A stretch of DNA of 64,000 bases, taken from Edolisoma coerulescens (lineage: Eukaryota > Chordata > Aves > Passeriformes > Campephagidae). The stretch spans positions 2,347,645-2,411,644 of the forward strand of contig VWZW01002569.1 in NCBI GenBank assembly GCA_013397115.1, written 5' to 3'. Position 1 is the first letter of the stretch. Each line of letters begins with the position of its first letter. Below the pieces are notes generated by a model. That model was not told the origin of the DNA. It saw only the letters and a program-made list of their open reading frames with translations, and did no database searches. The translations under genes were made by a program, and so were the position numbers. Shown piece by piece: positions 61,765 to 64,000 of the stretch.

Positions 61765-61952
61765 GGGTTTTCTGGCATTGGAATAGGGTGCCAAGAGAGG
61801 TGGTTGAGTCACCATCCCTGGAGGCATTTAAAAGCCATGCAGATGTGGCACTTGGAGATGTGGTTTAGTGGTGGACTTGGCAGTGCTGTATTAACAGTTG
61901 GACTCAAAAGATGTTAGAGGTCTTTTCCAACCTGAACAATTCTATGATTCTA
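61765..61952 (+). mobile_element. CR1 LINE 3' end, plus strand
   Basis: The sequence runs GGCATTGGAATAGGGTGCC, then GTCACCATCCCTGGAGGC, then GATGTGGCACTTGGAGATG and GGTTTAGTGG. It ends AGAGGTCTTTTCCAACCTG and TCTATGATTCT. This is the characteristic end of avian CR1 LINEs (tail of ORF2 plus short 3' UTR with octamer-type terminus). It is severely 5'-truncated, as most CR1 copies are. This is the strongest lineage marker in the window. Confidence 0.95.
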
Positions 61953-64000
61953 AATTGGCATCCTTAAAAGAGACAGAGAATGAGAGAAGAGCAGTTTTTA
62001 GCTTTTTTCGGAGCCAGAGGAGGATCCCAGGGATTCTTGCATCACTCCAGGTACGCTGTCAGGCAGACATTTACTCCCTGATGTTCAACCACAGCCCTTG
62101 CTTACTTGAAGAGTGCCTGTGTCTTCAGAGGGGAAGAAAACAGTATGAATTTTAAGGTCAGCTGTTTGGGGGCAACTTTTACTGTCCAGTCCACTGTAAA
62201 AATATCACATCTTGTACACACTACTAATTTCTTTCTTGGTAGCAAGACTGATTTAAAAACATGTAAGAAACACCCCCACTTTTGTTTCAATTGCATTTAA
62301 AAGACTCAACATTTTCTTCTTTTCAATCAACCTGTTTACAATTAAGACTGAAAATATCGCTTTATATTTAGCCCTAAATATAATATATGTAAACAATCAA
62401 TTTTAATTAAAATAGTCCTTAAACAAGTACACACTGCTGTTTTAAAGTCAAGTGGGTGAAATTAAGGAAGTCACTGTCTGAGCACCAAAACCCAGCTGTT
62501 GTTGAAGCAGTAAACCAATTCTTGGCAGCACTAGTCTTTTCTACAAGTGCCAAGAGGAGAGTTTCTTCATTTCAGCTTCTTTCAATATCAGTTCCAAATA
62601 ACTGATTGAGAAATGTCAGCGAGCTAAAAAATCAGGAAACCTTGTTTTTGTCTGGAATAATAGAAATAATAGGTAGAAGAACATGAAATGTCAATTCTAA
62701 AATCTTAAAAGCCAGGTATAAGCCTAAACAATACCTTCATAAATTTGAGATGCAAGACTTGCTGGCTAAGTTAATATTTTTCCTCCTAACTGTGAAATAT
62801 TTCAGTGGCCTTGGCACAGTACATCAGCTGGTCACCTTGATGTTCACAGCCTGGTAGGAGTCACACTGATCCCTGAGACTGTTTTCATCTTTTCCCTGAG
62901 TGCTTCCATCACCTTTGCTATTTAGAGACACATCTGGGGTAAGAAGCACTTTACCACAGTTTCTCTGACGAGCGCATCCCGTATGACACTGTCCTTGCCG
63001 GTCAGGATGTTTTGGACTTACACCTCCAGAGTTATAGGGGCAGACCTCAGAATCCACCATAATAACTCCTGACATCGCGGTCCCTCAATGGTCCAGGCTG
63101 TGACACTTGGCTATCTCCTGGCTCACGTCCCTGGGTGTCCTCCACATGGTCACCATGGCTGGGGTCAGCTGCCGTTGGCCAAAGCTGGGATGCACATGTG
63201 GTACTTGCACAGAATGAAGCTCAGAGGTCTCCAGGCTCTCAGAAGAGACAACATCCAAAGGAACCGATTACAGAGTGGTCTGTAGAGCGATTTCAATTAG
63301 ATACCGCAAGTGGAGAAGCTCCCCTGGAGTCACACACATAACCAGAATATCAATGTAGCCTGTAACTTTGTAGTATTTGAAGTGAGGCCAGAAATCTGAT
63401 GTCAGAAATATGACTTGCACTAGTTTTTGATACACCACATTTGAGGAGACAAAGAAAATTTTTTAAGTCTGAGTTTGTCCTAAAGGAGACCCTGTGGTTT
63501 TATTTTTCACAATTTTATTTCAGCTGAAAAAGAATGAAAATACATTTACTAATGATGCTGAATGTTTTCCTGCCAGTAAGAATTCAGAATTTTCAGGGGT
63601 TGTTTCAAGGAAAACCTGAATGCAGTTATTAACAGAAATGTCCATACAAATTGACATGTTCAAGAGAGCGTTTAATAACAACAACAATCATAGAAAATAC
63701 CTCTCCCTGGCACTTCACTCTTAAATCCTTTTAAAACTTGCAAGATGCACTTTTGTAGTAGATCCACCATAGTAGGAGACCAAATTATGCTCTCAATCAA
63801 GAAAATAGTAAAAAAACCCCAAACAAAACAACAAAAATTTGTAGGTTGTTGCAAGTAATTATTGACACAGCCAGAACAGCAAATTAATTCAAGCTGTGAA
63901 CTAATTATCCTCAGCATCACTGGCATCTCTCTTTGACTTCATATTTATATCATTATTATTATTATTAGCCTGCCCCCTCTGAACTCTTCCAGACTGAAAT
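61953..64000. other. Non-coding sequence, no gene seen
   Basis: AT-rich unique DNA runs to the window end, with a GC-richer patch at 62930-63250 whose frames are at most 83 codons. A short (ATT)n repeat lies at 63952-63967. No gene end, poly(A) site or RNA gene could be supported. Confidence 0.5.
63952..63967. repeat. (ATT)n microsatellite
   Basis: Five ATT units lie near the right end of the window. Confidence 0.85.

Noticed and set aside
1..64000. Search for bacterial or phage systems, CRISPR arrays, tRNA/rRNA genes and endogenous retroviruses
   Set aside because: No spaced direct-repeat array, no tRNA B-box with a cloverleaf, no rRNA signature, and no gag/pol-like frame or paired LTRs were recognised. 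The sequence is vertebrate nuclear DNA.

Overview
This window reads as nuclear DNA of an amniote, most probably a bird. The clearest clue is a CR1 LINE 3' end at about 61765-61952, which finishes in the CR1-type ATTCTATGATTCT terminus. Further CR1 pieces lie near 21.1-21.9 kb, 20.75 kb and 48.9 kb. The interspersed-repeat load is low and the background is AT-rich and CpG-poor. Nothing suggests a bacterial, phage or plasmid origin: there are no dense ORFs, operons, ribosome binding sites or CRISPR arrays. Two single ambiguous bases (15505, 37250) occur.

Layout. Bases 1-510 are a GC- and CpG-rich island with a GC box. Inside it is a short ATG-initiated reading frame ending exactly in phase at a GTGAGT donor-like site (346-378), so this is probably the promoter and first-exon region of a gene whose identity I cannot tell. 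A CTCF-like core (661-677) sits on the island's right shoulder. The remaining 63 kb looks non-coding: intron or gene desert. The longest reading frames are 153-163 codons, which is what chance predicts for six frames of this length, and none shows a recognisable protein domain. The best exon-like signals are a 160-bp interval on the minus strand (14010-14169), an 89-bp interval on the plus strand (59522-59610) and a 29-bp micro-exon-like interval (12072-12100). All three are unproven.

Repeats. The largest is a decayed, roughly 2.6-kb LINE of the CR1/L3 clade on the minus strand (25540-28115), which keeps reverse-transcriptase and endonuclease segments in the expected order. A second, younger-looking CR1 ORF2 fragment is on the minus strand at 21100-21900. 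Two MIR/CORE-SINE-like tails are near 4.36 kb and 30.46 kb. Long simple repeats are (CT)n at 34.3 kb, (TTCTC)n at 49.8 kb, (GAAA)n at 54.1 kb and (TG)n at 54.67 kb.

Between the repeats, several blocks (about 32.1-33.7, 35.4, 38.2-39.1, 45.2, 46.9 and 50.5 kb, plus 14.0 kb) combine homeodomain-type TAATTA motifs, short palindromes and retained CpGs in otherwise CpG-poor sequence. They resemble conserved non-coding enhancers near a developmental regulator. That reading is inference and needs alignment to other vertebrates. I found no previously undescribed biological system here.
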